A program made the position numbers and the translations under genes. Of a stretch of 64,000 bases of DNA, positions 8,592 to 18,134 are shown piece by piece. The stretch is taken from contig NZ_AQYA01000037.1 of NCBI RefSeq assembly GCF_000376985.1, positions 124,001 through 188,000 of the forward strand. The letters are read 5' to 3'. Below the pieces are notes generated by a model. That model did not search any database. It was not told the origin of the DNA and worked only from the letters and a program-made list of their open reading frames with translations. Origin of the DNA: Streptococcus henryi DSM 19005 (lineage in GTDB: Bacteria; Bacillota; Bacilli; Lactobacillales; Streptococcaceae). Every line of letters begins with the position of its first letter. The stretch's first letter is position 1.

Positions 8592-9089
8592 ATGCGTATT
8601 AGACATGCTAGAATGGAAGATTGGTCTGAGGTTGTTAGAATCGAGCAGGCTAATTTCTCCTCAGCAGAAGCGGCAAGTCCTCAAGCTATGAAAGAGCGGT
8701 TATCAACTATTTCAGATACCTTTCTAATTGCTGAAATCGATGGCAAGGTTGCAGGCTACATCGAAGGTCCGGTCGTATCTAAACGTTATTTGACAGATGA
8801 CCTATTCCATCATGTTATAGCTAATGAAAAAGAAGGTGGATACATCGCTATTACCAGTTTATCTATTGATCAACCCTTCAAAGGACAGGGAATTGGAACA
8901 GCTCTTTTAGCTGCTATGAAAGATTTGGCTGTAGCTCAAAAAAGAGAGGGAATCAACCTTACTTGTCATGATTATTTGATCTCATATTATGAGATGAATG
9001 GCTTTGTTGATGAAGGTGAGTCCAATTCAACACATGGAGGAAGTCACTGGTATAACATGGTTTGGGAAAATCCTTATATAAAACAATAA
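8592..9089 (+). CDS. GNAT-family N-acetyltransferase
   Basis: A 165-residue acetyl-CoA-dependent acetyltransferase. The acetyl-CoA loop is FKGQGIGTALL (about residues 97-107), preceded by the usual beta strand (IAITSLSID), and the C-terminal YYEMNGFVDEG is the end of the fold. The sequence resembles the arylalkylamine acetyltransferase-like subgroup of streptococci, but the substrate cannot be read from it. AAGGAG lies just before the ATG. It sits between murC and mltG. Confidence 0.85.
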   Translation: MRIRHARMEDWSEVVRIEQANFSSAEAASPQAMKERLSTISDTFLIAEIDGKVAGYIEGPVVSKRYLTDDLFHHVIANEKEGGYIAITSLSIDQPFKGQGIGTALLAAMKDLAVAQKREGINLTCHDYLISYYEMNGFVDEGESNSTHGGSHWYNMVWENPYIKQ

Positions 9090-9194
9090 AACGCTTTCTA
9101 TTTGTTACGAATCAGTGACAAAAAGGGTTATTTGATTGATTTTATCATGTTTTTAGGTTATAATGGCGTTTGATTAAATCTAGGAGGACTAGCT

Positions 9195-10931
9195 TTGACC
9201 GATTTTAATAATGAGAAGCCAAACAATTTAGAAGGTAAAAGTTTTAAAGAACAGATACTTGCAGAAATTGAAGAGGCTACCCGTTTGAGAAAACTGAGAG
9301 ATGAGGAAATCTTACGGGAAGAACAGGAAAAAAAAGAGGCAGCCAGACAGGCATCTTTGTTGGAAGCTGAGCAAAAAGCTCAACGTCTTAGACAGTCTAA
9401 AGACGCCGAGTTAATAGCAGAAAAAATAAGGATTGCATCTGAAGCTCAAAAAGCACTTGAAGAAAACAAACTTGATATTGATTCAAGTCGCCAAGAGGTG
9501 GATAAAGTTCTTGAGAATCTTGAACAGGCATTTGATTTACCCAATCAGACTAAAGTTGATATTCGGAATGTTGAACCGAAACCTGAAGTTCAAGAAGAGG
9601 AAAGTGATGAAAATCTAGTTGATGAACCAGATGTTGAGCAGGTTGAGGAAAAACTTGTTATTGATGAGAGCTCATCTAGCATGACTTTAGAAAATAAAAC
9701 TGAAGTATCACTGACTGAATCTCAAGATGATTCAACTGAAAGAGATGATTTTGAGGCTAATGAAATGCCAACTTCAAGGGGGCGTCGCAAGCGACAAAAA
9801 ACAGATAGTCTAGCTAAAAGAATTGCATCTGTTTTAATTTCTGCAATTGTAATCATTTTACTAGTAACTTCATTCTTTGGTTACCGCTATGTTACTAAAG
9901 CTATAGGACCGCTAGACAGTGAATCATCAGAATACGTATCTGTCGAAATTCCTGCTGGTTCTGGTAATAAATATATTGGTCAAATTCTTGAAGAATCTGG
10001 GATTATTAAAGATGCGACTATCTTTAATTTCTACACTAAATTTAAAAACTATACTAATTTTGGTAGTGGCTATTACAACTTTAAAGCCAGCATGGATTTA
10101 GATGAGATCAGTAAGCTACTTCAAGAAGGTGGAACTGCAGAGCCTGAAAGACCAGCACTAGGTAAGATTCTTGTAACCGAAGGCTATACCCTTAAACAGA
10201 TAGCCACTGCAGTTGCTACAAATGCACAGGCGACCAAAGGTGAAAGTAAGAAAACACCTTTTGATTCAGAAGAGTTTATGACCTTAATTCAGAATAAAGA
10301 TTTTATTTCTGAAATGGCAGAAAAATATCCTAAACTTTTCGCCAGTCTACCAAGTGCAGACCAAGTAACTTACCAGTTGGAAGGCTACCTTTTTCCAGCT
10401 ACTTATGATTACTATGAGGATACAACTCTTGAAGGACTAGTTGAGCATATGTTGGCAACGACTGATGCCTACCTTGCTAACTATTATGATACAATTGCTG
10501 CTAAAGGGTTAACGGTTAATGAGGTTCTCTCATTGGCTTCACTAGTTGAAAAAGAAGGGTCAACTGATGAAGATCGCCGTAACATAGCTAGTGTCTTTTA
10601 TAACCGCCTTAACATCGCTATGCCTTTGCAAAGTAATATTGCAATCTTATATGCAATGGGGAAACTTGGAGAAAAAACAACACTTGCAGAGGATGCAGCT
10701 ATTGACACAGCAATTGATTCACCGTATAATATTTATACCAATACTGGTTTGACTCCTGGGCCGGTTGATAGCCCAAGTCTATCAGCTATTGAGGCCACTG
10801 TTAATCCATCGTCAACTGATTACTATTACTTCGTAGCAGATGTAAAAACTGGAGCAGTTTATTATTCTGAAACATATGAAGAACATGAAGCAAATGTTGA
10901 GAAATATATTAACAGTCAGTTAAGTCAGTAA
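9195..10931 (+). CDS. mltG: Endolytic murein transglycosylase MltG
   Basis: A 578-residue membrane enzyme that cuts nascent glycan strands, part of peripheral wall synthesis in streptococci. The first 200 residues are a cytoplasmic, highly charged, partly coiled-coil region (runs of E, K, Q and A). A basic RRKRQK stop precedes one membrane helix (about 212-235). The extracellular YceG domain fills the rest, with the conserved EGYTLKQIA, LEGYLFPATYDY and catalytic glutamate in SLVEKEGSTDEDR. Start is TTG 9195, six bases after AGGAGGA; no ATG fits. The long cytoplasmic part is typical of streptococcal MltG. Confidence 0.92.
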   Translation: MTDFNNEKPNNLEGKSFKEQILAEIEEATRLRKLRDEEILREEQEKKEAARQASLLEAEQKAQRLRQSKDAELIAEKIRIASEAQKALEENKLDIDSSRQEVDKVLENLEQAFDLPNQTKVDIRNVEPKPEVQEEESDENLVDEPDVEQVEEKLVIDESSSSMTLENKTEVSLTESQDDSTERDDFEANEMPTSRGRRKRQKTDSLAKRIASVLISAIVIILLVTSFFGYRYVTKAIGPLDSESSEYVSVEIPAGSGNKYIGQILEESGIIKDATIFNFYTKFKNYTNFGSGYYNFKASMDLDEISKLLQEGGTAEPERPALGKILVTEGYTLKQIATAVATNAQATKGESKKTPFDSEEFMTLIQNKDFISEMAEKYPKLFASLPSADQVTYQLEGYLFPATYDYYEDTTLEGLVEHMLATTDAYLANYYDTIAAKGLTVNEVLSLASLVEKEGSTDEDRRNIASVFYNRLNIAMPLQSNIAILYAMGKLGEKTTLAEDAAIDTAIDSPYNIYTNTGLTPGPVDSPSLSAIEATVNPSSTDYYYFVADVKTGAVYYSETYEEHEANVEKYINSQLSQ

Positions 10932-10939
10932 AAACAAAT

Positions 10940-10969
10940 AAGCATGGTGTCATAAATTGCACCATGCTT
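10940..10969 (+). terminator. Hairpin between mltG and greA
   Basis: Perfect ten-base arms AAGCATGGTG and CACCATGCTT, but no T tract follows. Confidence 0.5.
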
Positions 10970-11026
10970 ACATTTATGATGAAGCGAAAGACTTCAGAAA
11001 ACACTATTTAGGAAAGAGAATTCAAA

Positions 11027-11509
11027 ATGGCAGAAAAAACTTATGTAATGACACTTGCTGAAAAAGAGCAACTTGAGAAGGAACTAGAAGAGTACAAACT
11101 CGTCCGTCGTCCAGAAGTCGTAGAACGCATTAAAATCGCTCGTTCATACGGGGACCTTTCAGAAAACTCTGAGTACGAAGCAGCAAAAGATGAACAAGCA
11201 TTTGTTGAAGGACAAATTCAAATCCTTGAAACAAAAATTCGTTATGCTGAAATCATTGATAGTGATGCAGTTGCAAAAGACGAAGTAGCTATTGGTAAAA
11301 CAGTTCTTGTCCAAGAAGTTGGCACAGCTGATAAAGATACTTACCACATCGTTGGTGCAGCTGGTGCTGATATTTTCTCAGGAAAAATTTCTAACGAAAG
11401 CCCAATTGCTCAAGCACTTATTGGTAAGAAAACTGGTGATGTTGCCACAATCACTTCACCTGCAGGAAGTTATGACGTTAAAATTTTGAGCGTTGAAAAA
11501 ACAGCATAA
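11027..11509 (+). CDS. greA: Transcription elongation factor GreA
   Basis: A 160-residue protein that rescues backtracked RNA polymerase by stimulating transcript cleavage. The N-terminal coiled coil has the acidic tip in [20 protein letters not shown] (residues 40-60) and the C-terminal FKBP-like domain ends in [14 protein letters not shown]. Codon use suggests high expression. AGGAAAGAG lies upstream of the ATG, and a strong terminator follows. Confidence 0.97.
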   Translation: MAEKTYVMTLAEKEQLEKELEEYKLVRRPEVVERIKIARSYGDLSENSEYEAAKDEQAFVEGQIQILETKIRYAEIIDSDAVAKDEVAIGKTVLVQEVGTADKDTYHIVGAAGADIFSGKISNESPIAQALIGKKTGDVATITSPAGSYDVKILSVEKTA

Positions 11510-11521
11510 CTATTAAAGAAA

Positions 11522-11555
11522 GTCTGGAACCTAAAATGAGTTCCAGATTTTTTAT
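11522..11555 (+). terminator. Terminator of greA
   Basis: Perfect arms TCTGGAAC and GTTCCAGA are followed by six T. Confidence 0.85.
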
Positions 11556-11948
11556 ATTCAATGATTTAATGGCGAGGAGAATGTGGAAGTATCTCTTGGT
11601 TTAACATCAATTCAGATGCACATGGTTTCTGCTAACAATTAGCTACCCTCGGGATCTTCATTTCCAATACCGCAATGCTAAGTGGGCTGTTGGTGCTTTG
11701 AAAAAGTGAAGGGATGTCCACTAGACTGTTGGATCTAGATTGTTTGCTTAGTATTCTTATGCTATCATAAACTCAAAATGATAGATGTCAGTTTCGACTT
11801 GCTGTATTCCAGTTGAGAGAAGCATAGTTTCTTCAAGACCAATCTCCAAGAGCCTGGGGATAGACTCTTGGAGTGTTCCTTGTCTGAAATCTAATTCATT
11901 TGACTATATTAATGAGGATGAAATGTTTTTGTCCAAGATTACACAAGA
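11556..11948. other. Non-coding stretch between greA and yidC with possible gene remnants
   Basis: No intact gene is seen. Short frames at about 11600-11710 end in protein-like residues (WFNINSDAHGF; FQYRNAKWAVGALKK) but have no start, so decayed coding sequence is possible. A perfect nine-base hairpin (CTCCAAGAG/CTCTTGGAG) lies at 11844-11873 without a T tract. A frame at 11785-12039 has no ribosome site and overlaps yidC antisense, so it was not called. Confidence 0.3.
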
Positions 11949-11950
11949 TA

Positions 11951-11986
11951 AAAAGACTTGGAATCATTTTTCCAAGTCTTTTTATC
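11951..11986. terminator. Bidirectional terminator downstream of yidC
   Basis: Perfect thirteen-base arms AAAAGACTTGGAA and TTCCAAGTCTTTT. It ends yidC on the minus strand. Confidence 0.8.
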
Positions 11987-12928
11987 TTATTTACGTTTAC
12001 GCTGTTTACCAGCATTGCGACGTTTGTTATTTGTGGTGATAGCTGATTGAACAGTAGTATCACTTGCTTGTGTTACATCTTTACGGGCTTTAGTTGTTTT
12101 GTAAGCCTTTGGCGGATTTTTTTCAAATTCATCTGCAATCTTTTTGCGTAGGCGTGGTTTGATGATATACATTGTAATCAATTGTTGGAAGATAGAGAAG
12201 AAACCACCGACTAACCAGTAGAGTCCAACACCAGCTGGAAGATTGATAGACATGAAAATCATCATTAGAGGCATCATGAACATCATAGATTTCATTTGTG
12301 CTTTTTGTTCTTCAGCGACACCTTGTACTGATAACCAAGATTGTCCGAAGTAAAGAACAGCAATAACACCTGTTAAAATCAAGCTGCGTTGGCCAAGATC
12401 CATACCAAGGAAGCTACTTTCAGCAACACCGTCAGTAAATCGAGCTGCGTAATACATAGCTGTAAAGAATGGCATTTGAATCAATAGTGGCAAGCATCCC
12501 ATACCACCTAGAGGATTTACTCCATTTTCTTTTTGAGCAGCCATAAGCTCTGATTGAGCTGCAAGTTTCTCTTCTTGAGATGTTGCAGTTCTCATGCGTT
12601 CATTAATTGGCTCAAAAATAGGTTTTAGATAAGCCATCTTTTCAGATTGATAGCTGGCTTTCCAAGATTGATAGAGTCCAAGTGGAAGAATGAGGAATCG
12701 CACAATAATGGTTACGAGGATAACGGCAACACCGAATCCTAATCCCATGTCAGTAGCGAAAAATTGGATGACAGATCCCATAGGTCTTACTAAGAGATTG
12801 TATACCCAACCTTCTCCGGTCGGAACAATTTGTCCATTTTCCTTAGTAGTTTGAACACATCCAGACAGAAGTAAAAGCATTGACAGCCCTAGTCCTGAAA
12901 GAAAGATACGATTTAGTTTCTTTTTCAA
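11987..12928 (-). CDS. yidC: Membrane protein insertase YidC (lipoprotein type)
   Basis: A 313-residue insertase of the YidC/Oxa1/Alb3 family. The signal sequence ends in the lipobox LLLLSGC, so the mature protein is lipid-anchored at the cysteine. The core domain (about residues 60-250) has five hydrophobic segments with the conserved arginine in the first. The C-terminal tail (260-313) is very basic, ending in [13 protein letters not shown], and could contact ribosomes; a basic tail of this kind is known for the YidC2 paralog of oral streptococci. The acylphosphatase gene follows upstream on the same strand. Confidence 0.93.
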   Translation of the reverse strand: MKKKLNRIFLSGLGLSMLLLLSGCVQTTKENGQIVPTGEGWVYNLLVRPMGSVIQFFATDMGLGFGVAVILVTIIVRFLILPLGLYQSWKASYQSEKMAYLKPIFEPINERMRTATSQEEKLAAQSELMAAQKENGVNPLGGMGCLPLLIQMPFFTAMYYAARFTDGVAESSFLGMDLGQRSLILTGVIAVLYFGQSWLSVQGVAEEQKAQMKSMMFMMPLMMIFMSINLPAGVGLYWLVGGFFSIFQQLITMYIIKPRLRKKIADEFEKNPPKAYKTTKARKDVTQASDTTVQSAITTNNKRRNAGKQRKRK

Positions 12929-13011
12929 TGATAACTATTCCTTTAAATTTAATTTTACCTTACTATTTTACTGTTTTTTAGCAAAATATACAATAGTTCT
13001 TGAGACTGATT

Positions 13012-13290
13012 TTAATTGGCCATCCGAAAATCGGTATAATCTTCAAATTGTCCCATTTTAACATCAACATAAGTTACTTTCGCCCATTTTGATGGCCCTT
13101 TACGCACTTCTTGGATAAATTTGGCCATCTTAGCAGCATCATTGGATTGGGCTAGGATTTCTACTGTACCATCGTCGTTATTCCAGACTCGTCCATAAAT
13201 ATCTCCTATTTCTAGTGCAAGGGCATAGGTTGAGTAGCGAAAACCAACTCCTTGAACACGTCCAGACACAATTAAATGTACTTTTTTCAT
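13012..13290 (-). CDS. acyP: Acylphosphatase
   Basis: A 92-residue enzyme hydrolysing acyl phosphates. The conserved loop VSGRVQGVGFR near the N terminus holds the catalytic arginine, and the asparagine motif is in GRVWNNDDGTVEI. ATG 13290 was chosen because GGGAGGGTG lies just upstream and the family starts here; an open frame extends back to 13356 but would overlap the divergent promoter. The start codon is only 31 bp from that of the divergent RNA methyltransferase. Confidence 0.92.
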   Translation of the reverse strand: MKKVHLIVSGRVQGVGFRYSTYALALEIGDIYGRVWNNDDGTVEILAQSNDAAKMAKFIQEVRKGPSKWAKVTYVDVKMGQFEDYTDFRMAN

Positions 13291-13321
13291 GAAACACCCT
13301 CCCGTATGATATAATATTCTT

Positions 13322-14062
13322 ATGACTATTATAACCTCAAAATCAAATAATCTCATTAAAAAAACGAAGAAACTTCTACAAAAAAAACATAGAAAGAGCT
13401 CTTATCTTATTGAAGGCTGGCATCTATTTGAAGAGGCTCAAAAAGCAGGTGCTAGATTTCTTAATGTTTTTGTTTTGGAAACAATGGCAGAGCGCGTATC
13501 AGGAGTGTCTGGTGTGACACTTGTTAGTCCTGAAGTTCTTAAAGAGTTGACAGAATCACCAACACCACAAGGAATTGTAGCTGAAGTGAGCATGTCCAAT
13601 CAAGAATTTGAAAATGTGTCAGAGGGGCGTTACCTAATCCTTGAAGATGTCCAAGATCCTGGGAATGTTGGGACTATGATACGTACAGCAGATGCTGCTG
13701 GATTAGATGGTGTTATTATTTCTAATAAATCTGCCGATATTTATAATCAAAAGACTTTGCGTTCTATGCAGGGATCGCATTTTCACTTGCCTATTTGGCG
13801 GACGGATGTCATCTCTGCTTGTCAAAAACTTCAAACGGTGGGTGTGCCTGTCATGGCGACAACTTTATCTAAAACCTCTGTTGATTATAGAGAAATAGAA
13901 AAGCCTTCTAGCTTTGCTCTTGTCATGGGAAATGAAGGGCAGGGGATTACCGAGGAAATGGGAAATCTGGCAGATGTCTTGGTTCATATTACAATGCCTG
14001 GTCAGGCAGAAAGTTTAAATGTGGCAGTGGCAACTGGTATTGTTCTTTTCAGCTTAATTTAA
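13322..14062 (+). CDS. SpoU/TrmH-family RNA 2'-O-methyltransferase
   Basis: A 246-residue SPOUT enzyme. The N-terminal RNA-binding domain (residues 1-95) is followed by the knotted SAM-binding domain with motif 1 LEDVQDPGNVGTMIRTADAAG, motif 2 LVMGNEGQGI and motif 3 MPGQAESLNVAVATGI. Members methylate ribose in 23S rRNA or tRNA; the exact target cannot be read from the sequence. It is divergent to acyP with a very short shared promoter region. Confidence 0.9.
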   Translation: MTIITSKSNNLIKKTKKLLQKKHRKSSYLIEGWHLFEEAQKAGARFLNVFVLETMAERVSGVSGVTLVSPEVLKELTESPTPQGIVAEVSMSNQEFENVSEGRYLILEDVQDPGNVGTMIRTADAAGLDGVIISNKSADIYNQKTLRSMQGSHFHLPIWRTDVISACQKLQTVGVPVMATTLSKTSVDYREIEKPSSFALVMGNEGQGITEEMGNLADVLVHITMPGQAESLNVAVATGIVLFSLI

Positions 14063-14100
14063 GGCATTGTGCTATAATGTAGGTGAAAGAGGTGACTTGT

Positions 14101-14613
14101 ATGAAAAGATATGAGCGAGACAAGGAATTTATGGAGCATGTGGGGCATTTGATTGATCATCCACGCTTTCAGCGCTTGGATGGCATCGTACAGCACCAAC
14201 ATTCGACGAGAATGGAGCATTCGATTAACGTGGCTTATACTAGTTTTCGTATTGCTAGGAAACTAGGTTGGGATTCGAAATCAACAGCCCGAGGCGGTCT
14301 CCTTCACGATTTCTTCTATTATGATTGGCGTGTGACCAAGTTTAATAAGGGGCACGCTTGGGTGCATCCCCGCATTGCTGTGAGGAATGCGCGTAAACTG
14401 GTCGACCTAAATAAGCGAGAAGAAGATATTATTCTCAAGCACATGTGGGGAGCGACAATAGCACCGCCGCGTTATAAAGAAAGTTATATTGTCACAATGG
14501 TTGATAAATATTGGGCAGTCAGAGAGGCAGCACGACCTCTACGTCGTCCACTGCGCAAGGCATATATAAAATCAATTCGCTACAGCAGAAAGATTTTGTA
14601 CAGTAACCATTAA
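14101..14613 (+). CDS. HD-domain phosphohydrolase
   Basis: A 170-residue HD superfamily protein. The histidines are at QHQHSTRMEHSINVAY, the HD pair in GGLLHDFFYYDW (about residue 67), and further metal ligands in HPRIAVRNA. Proteins of this small type are predicted phosphohydrolases of nucleotides or related compounds; the substrate is unknown. ATG 14101 is preceded by AAAGAGGTGA. It follows the RNA methyltransferase by 38 bp and is probably co-transcribed. Confidence 0.85.
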   Translation: MKRYERDKEFMEHVGHLIDHPRFQRLDGIVQHQHSTRMEHSINVAYTSFRIARKLGWDSKSTARGGLLHDFFYYDWRVTKFNKGHAWVHPRIAVRNARKLVDLNKREEDIILKHMWGATIAPPRYKESYIVTMVDKYWAVREAARPLRRPLRKAYIKSIRYSRKILYSNH

Positions 14614-14635
14614 CGATGTAAAGAGTTAAAACAGT

Positions 14636-14672
14636 GAACTCGAGAATAGGTCGTTTTCGAGTTCTTACTTTT
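14636..14672 (+). terminator. Hairpin after the HD gene
   Basis: The arms GAACTCGA and TCGAGTTC enclose a loop and are followed by TTACTTTT. Confidence 0.5.
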
Positions 14673-14698
14673 ATAATTTCAATTAATGAGGAGTTAAT

Positions 14699-15388
14699 AT
14701 GAACGAAAATTTAATTTATACAGAAACAGACAGCGGTCTTAATCGCTTTTTTGCTAAAATTTACAGTCTGGTAGGTATGGGGATTGGCTTGTCAGCCTTT
14801 ATTTCTTTCCTCATGCTTTATGTTTTTACAGATAACATGATTAATATCATGTATAATGCACCTTTTATTTATTATATCGCTATTTTTGCAGAATTAGCCT
14901 TAGTTTTTTTCGCCTCTAGTTCTGCTCGTAAAAATTCACCAGCAGCTTTGCCATTATTTTTATCTTATTCGGCTTTGAATGGCTTTACTTTGAGTTTTGT
15001 CATTGCATCCTATGCCAGAACAACCGTCTTTCAGGCTTTTGTAACGTCTGCTTTGGTCTTTTTGACAATGGCAGTGCTGGGTGTCGTTATTAAGAAGGAC
15101 TTATCCGGTTTAGCTAAGGCATTCTTTGCGGCACTCATCGGAATTATTATCGCAAGTGTCATCAATATCTTTATTGGTTCTGGTGCAATGAGCTATCTTA
15201 TTAGCATCGTTTCAGTTCTGATTTTTTCTGGATTGATTGCCTATGATAATCAGATGATTAAGAGAGTCTACGAAAATACAGGTGGAAATGCTGGAGATGG
15301 CTGGGCAGTCTCAATGGCACTTAGTCTATATCTAGACTTTATCAACCTCTTCTTAAATCTTCTTCGTTTATTTGCAAGAAACGATTAA
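14699..15388 (+). CDS. Bax inhibitor-1/YccA-family membrane protein
   Basis: A 229-residue integral membrane protein with seven hydrophobic segments. The signature lies toward the end ([14 protein letters not shown], then [19 protein letters not shown]). Bacterial members such as YetJ are pH-sensitive calcium leak channels, and YccA interacts with FtsH; the role here is not known. GAGGAG lies before the ATG, and a short hairpin precedes the next gene. Confidence 0.88.
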   Translation: MNENLIYTETDSGLNRFFAKIYSLVGMGIGLSAFISFLMLYVFTDNMINIMYNAPFIYYIAIFAELALVFFASSSARKNSPAALPLFLSYSALNGFTLSFVIASYARTTVFQAFVTSALVFLTMAVLGVVIKKDLSGLAKAFFAALIGIIIASVINIFIGSGAMSYLISIVSVLIFSGLIAYDNQMIKRVYENTGGNAGDGWAVSMALSLYLDFINLFLNLLRLFARND

Positions 15389-15495
15389 TATCTCATCAGA
15401 AGTTGGCTTTGCCAACTTTTTTGATTTGTCTTTTTGGCAATTGCAAAGCATTATGTTATAATAGTTCTAATATTTTGAAAATTCGAGGATAAATT

Positions 15496-16740
15496 ATGAA
15501 AACACCTTTTATCTCATCAGCTGAGCTAGATAAAATTACAGATCAATTTCCAACACCATTTCATTTATACGATGAAAAAGGGATTCGTGAAAAAGCGCGT
15601 GCTTTAAACAAGGCTTTTGCTTGGAATAAAGGATTTAAAGAGTACTTTGCTGTTAAAGCAACGCCAAATCCAGCTATCTTGAAAATCTTACAAGAAGAAA
15701 ACTGTGGTGTTGACTGTGCGACAGAAGTGGAACTTCTTATGAGTCACAAACTTGGCTTCACGGACATCATGTTTTCTTCAAACAATACACCTGTTAGGGA
15801 ATATGTCTATGCCCGTGAAATCGGAGCGACTATCAACCTTGATGCTTATGAAATGATTGACTTTTTGAAAGAAACTGCAGGTCTTCCTGAGACTATTTCA
15901 CTTCGTTACAATCCAGGCGGTGTCTTTGCCCTTGGAACTGATATTATGGATAACCCAGAAGAGTCTAAATTTGGTATGACTCATGATCAATTAATTCAAG
16001 GTTTTAAAGACTTGAAAGCAGCTGGTGTTAAAGAATTCGGAATTCACTCATTTCTAGCTTCTAATACTGTTACCAACGATTACTATCCAGAATTGGCCCG
16101 TCAGCTTTTTAATTTAGCTGTTGAAATTAAGGAAGAAACAGGAGTTGAGCTCAGCTTTATCAATTTATCAGGTGGCATTGGGGTTAACTATCGTCCAGAA
16201 GAAACTGCTAATGATATTGCCATCATTGGTGAGGGAGTTCATAAAGTCTTTGATGAAGTCCTTGTTCCTGCTGGGCTTGGTGATATCAAGATTTTCACTG
16301 AACTAGGTCGCTTTATGCTGGCTCCTCACGGTCTTTTGGTGACAAAGGTTCTACACCGCAAAGAAACTTACCGTGACTATGTCGGTGTTGACGCATCAGC
16401 CGTCAACTTGCTGCGCCCTGCCATGTACGGGTCTTACCATCACATCACTAACATGACAAATCCAAATGGTCAGATAGAAGTGGTAGACGTGGTTGGTTCT
16501 CTCTGTGAAAACAACGACAAATTCGCAAAAGAACGTGAATTACCTCAGGCACGAGTTGGTGATACTCTTGTTATTCATGATACTGGAGCCCACGGTTTCT
16601 CAATGGGTTACCAATACAATGCTCGTTTGCGTTCCGCAGAAGTCCTCTATCAAGAAGATGGTACAGCGCGCCTCATTCGCCGTGCTGAAACACCTGAAGA
16701 TTACTTTGCAACCTTGTACGGATTTGATTTTGAGAAATAG
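15496..16740 (+). CDS. lysA: Diaminopimelate decarboxylase
   Basis: A 414-residue PLP enzyme that makes lysine from meso-diaminopimelate. The PLP lysine is in YFAVKATPNP (about residue 53) and the C-terminal domain has SLCENNDKFAKE, where the cysteine of the substrate site from the second subunit is expected, and HDTGAHGFSMGYQYN. Carboxynorspermidine decarboxylase is a relative, but the motifs and length fit LysA better. It is monocistronic: TATAAT lies about 40 bp upstream and a clear terminator follows. Confidence 0.88.
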   Translation: MKTPFISSAELDKITDQFPTPFHLYDEKGIREKARALNKAFAWNKGFKEYFAVKATPNPAILKILQEENCGVDCATEVELLMSHKLGFTDIMFSSNNTPVREYVYAREIGATINLDAYEMIDFLKETAGLPETISLRYNPGGVFALGTDIMDNPEESKFGMTHDQLIQGFKDLKAAGVKEFGIHSFLASNTVTNDYYPELARQLFNLAVEIKEETGVELSFINLSGGIGVNYRPEETANDIAIIGEGVHKVFDEVLVPAGLGDIKIFTELGRFMLAPHGLLVTKVLHRKETYRDYVGVDASAVNLLRPAMYGSYHHITNMTNPNGQIEVVDVVGSLCENNDKFAKERELPQARVGDTLVIHDTGAHGFSMGYQYNARLRSAEVLYQEDGTARLIRRAETPEDYFATLYGFDFEK

Positions 16741-16748
16741 AATGATAG

Positions 16749-16777
16749 GTCTGGAGCTAAGTTCCAGACTTTTTTAT
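16749..16777 (+). terminator. Terminator of lysA
   Basis: The arms TCTGGA and TCCAGA with six T. Confidence 0.75.
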
Positions 16778-16846
16778 ACAGATTACTAGTTTTTAAAGTA
16801 TAGTAGTATCAGAGATGATAAGTCCAGAAACAAAAAATAATGAAAT

Positions 16847-16875
16847 TTGTAAAGCGCTCGCTTTTTTGCTATAAT
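16847..16875 (+). promoter_or_regulatory. Promoter of yneF
   Basis: TTGTAA at 16847-16852 and TATAAT at 16870-16875 with a 17-bp spacer. Confidence 0.6.
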
Positions 16876-16911
16876 ATGAAAGGAAATAAAACTTAGGAGA
16901 AAAGAATACTT

Positions 16912-17154
16912 ATGCCAACTTTTGCATGGATTTTGTTGATTATTGTTGCCCTCGGTGCTGGTCTTATTGGTGGAGCTTTTGTTGCTCGTAAACAAATTGA
17001 AAAAGAATTAGGTGAACACCCACGTTTGACTCCAGATGCTCTTCGTGAAATGATGAATCAAATGGGTCAAAAACCAAGTGAAGCAAAAATTCAGCAAACT
17101 TACCGTAATATTGTTAAACAATCTAAAGCTGCAATGACTAAATCTAAAAAATAA
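16912..17154 (+). CDS. YneF-family (UPF0154) small membrane protein
   Basis: An 80-residue protein with one N-terminal membrane helix (residues 3-25, ending [14 protein letters not shown]) and a basic cytoplasmic tail with [16 protein letters not shown], the family signature. The function is unknown. It stands alone between lysA and murI with its own promoter. Confidence 0.85.
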   Translation: MPTFAWILLIIVALGAGLIGGAFVARKQIEKELGEHPRLTPDALREMMNQMGQKPSEAKIQQTYRNIVKQSKAAMTKSKK

Positions 17155-17248
17155 TTTTTGGAAAAGGTTTGTCACGAATAACAATTGAAAAGGTGTGTGA
17201 CAGTAGCCAGCGGTACTTGAAATATGCCAGGTGGCAGTTTCACAAGAC

Positions 17249-17281
17249 AAACTCAGTTGGCGCTTCCAACTGAGTTTTTTG
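17249..17281 (+). terminator. Terminator upstream of murI
   Basis: Perfect arms AAACTCAGTTGG and CCAACTGAGTTT with a T run, only 25 bp before murI. It ends yneF transcription and may also attenuate murI. Confidence 0.75.
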
Positions 17282-17305
17282 TGACATTCCTTAGAAAGAA
17301 GACTT

Positions 17306-18130
17306 ATGGATAATAGACCAATCGGTTTTTTGGATTCTGGTGTTGGTGGGTTGACAGTTGCTCGTGAACTAATGCGCCAGTTGCCTCATGAAGAAATTAT
17401 TTATATCGGAGATTCGGCGCGTGCTCCTTATGGACCAAGACCAGCAGAACAAATTAGAGAGTATACTTGGGAGCTTGTGAACTTTCTTTTGACTAAAGAT
17501 GTCAAGATGATTGTTGTTGCTTGTAATACTGCGACTGCAGTGGCCTGGGAGGAAATCAAGGACAGTTTGTCAATTCCTGTTTTGGGGGTTATTTTGCCTG
17601 GTTCTAGCGCAGCTATTAAATCAACGACAAAAGGGCATATTGGAATTATAGGAACGCCAATGACTATTGCTTCAAATATTTACGAGCAAAAGATTAAAGC
17701 TTTAGCTCCGCAAATGGAGGTTCTAAGTTTATCTTGTCCTAAATTTGCACCACTTGTAGAGTCAAATGAAATGAATTCAAGTGTGGCAAAAAAAGTTGTT
17801 TATGAAAGTCTGGCTCCACTGGTTGGAAAAGTTGACACGCTTGTTTTAGGCTGTACCCACTACCCACTTTTACGTCCTATTATTCAAAATGTGATGGGAC
17901 CGCAAGTCAAATTGATTGATAGCGGAGCGGAGTGTATACGTGATGTGTCAGTTCTGTTAAATTATTTTCAACTCAATCGCAGTCGCGAAGTATCGACTGT
18001 GAAGCACCGCTTTTATACTACGGCTAATCCGGGTTCTTTTAAGGCCATTGCTGACCAATGGTTTGATCAGAAAATTGAAGTAGAGCACGTTGACTTAAGT
18101 CAGTTAGATAATCAAATAGAGATGGAATAG
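17306..18130 (+). CDS. murI: Glutamate racemase
   Basis: A 274-residue cofactor-independent racemase supplying D-glutamate for peptidoglycan. The two catalytic cysteines are in [10 protein letters not shown] (about residue 74) and [10 protein letters not shown] (about 185), and the N-terminal [11 protein letters not shown] is conserved. It opens the dense run murI-rdgB-yfcE-cbpB, where genes overlap or nearly touch. Confidence 0.96.
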   Translation: MDNRPIGFLDSGVGGLTVARELMRQLPHEEIIYIGDSARAPYGPRPAEQIREYTWELVNFLLTKDVKMIVVACNTATAVAWEEIKDSLSIPVLGVILPGSSAAIKSTTKGHIGIIGTPMTIASNIYEQKIKALAPQMEVLSLSCPKFAPLVESNEMNSSVAKKVVYESLAPLVGKVDTLVLGCTHYPLLRPIIQNVMGPQVKLIDSGAECIRDVSVLLNYFQLNRSREVSTVKHRFYTTANPGSFKAIADQWFDQKIEVEHVDLSQLDNQIEME

Positions 18131-18134
18131 GTGA

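Noticed and set aside
11785..12039. Plus-strand frame of 84 codons between greA and yidC
   Set aside because: No ribosome site, odd composition, crosses a bidirectional terminator and runs antisense into the conserved end of yidC.
15496..16740. Carboxynorspermidine decarboxylase instead of LysA
   Set aside because: The PLP and C-terminal motifs and the 414-residue length fit diaminopimelate decarboxylase, and no spermidine genes are nearby.
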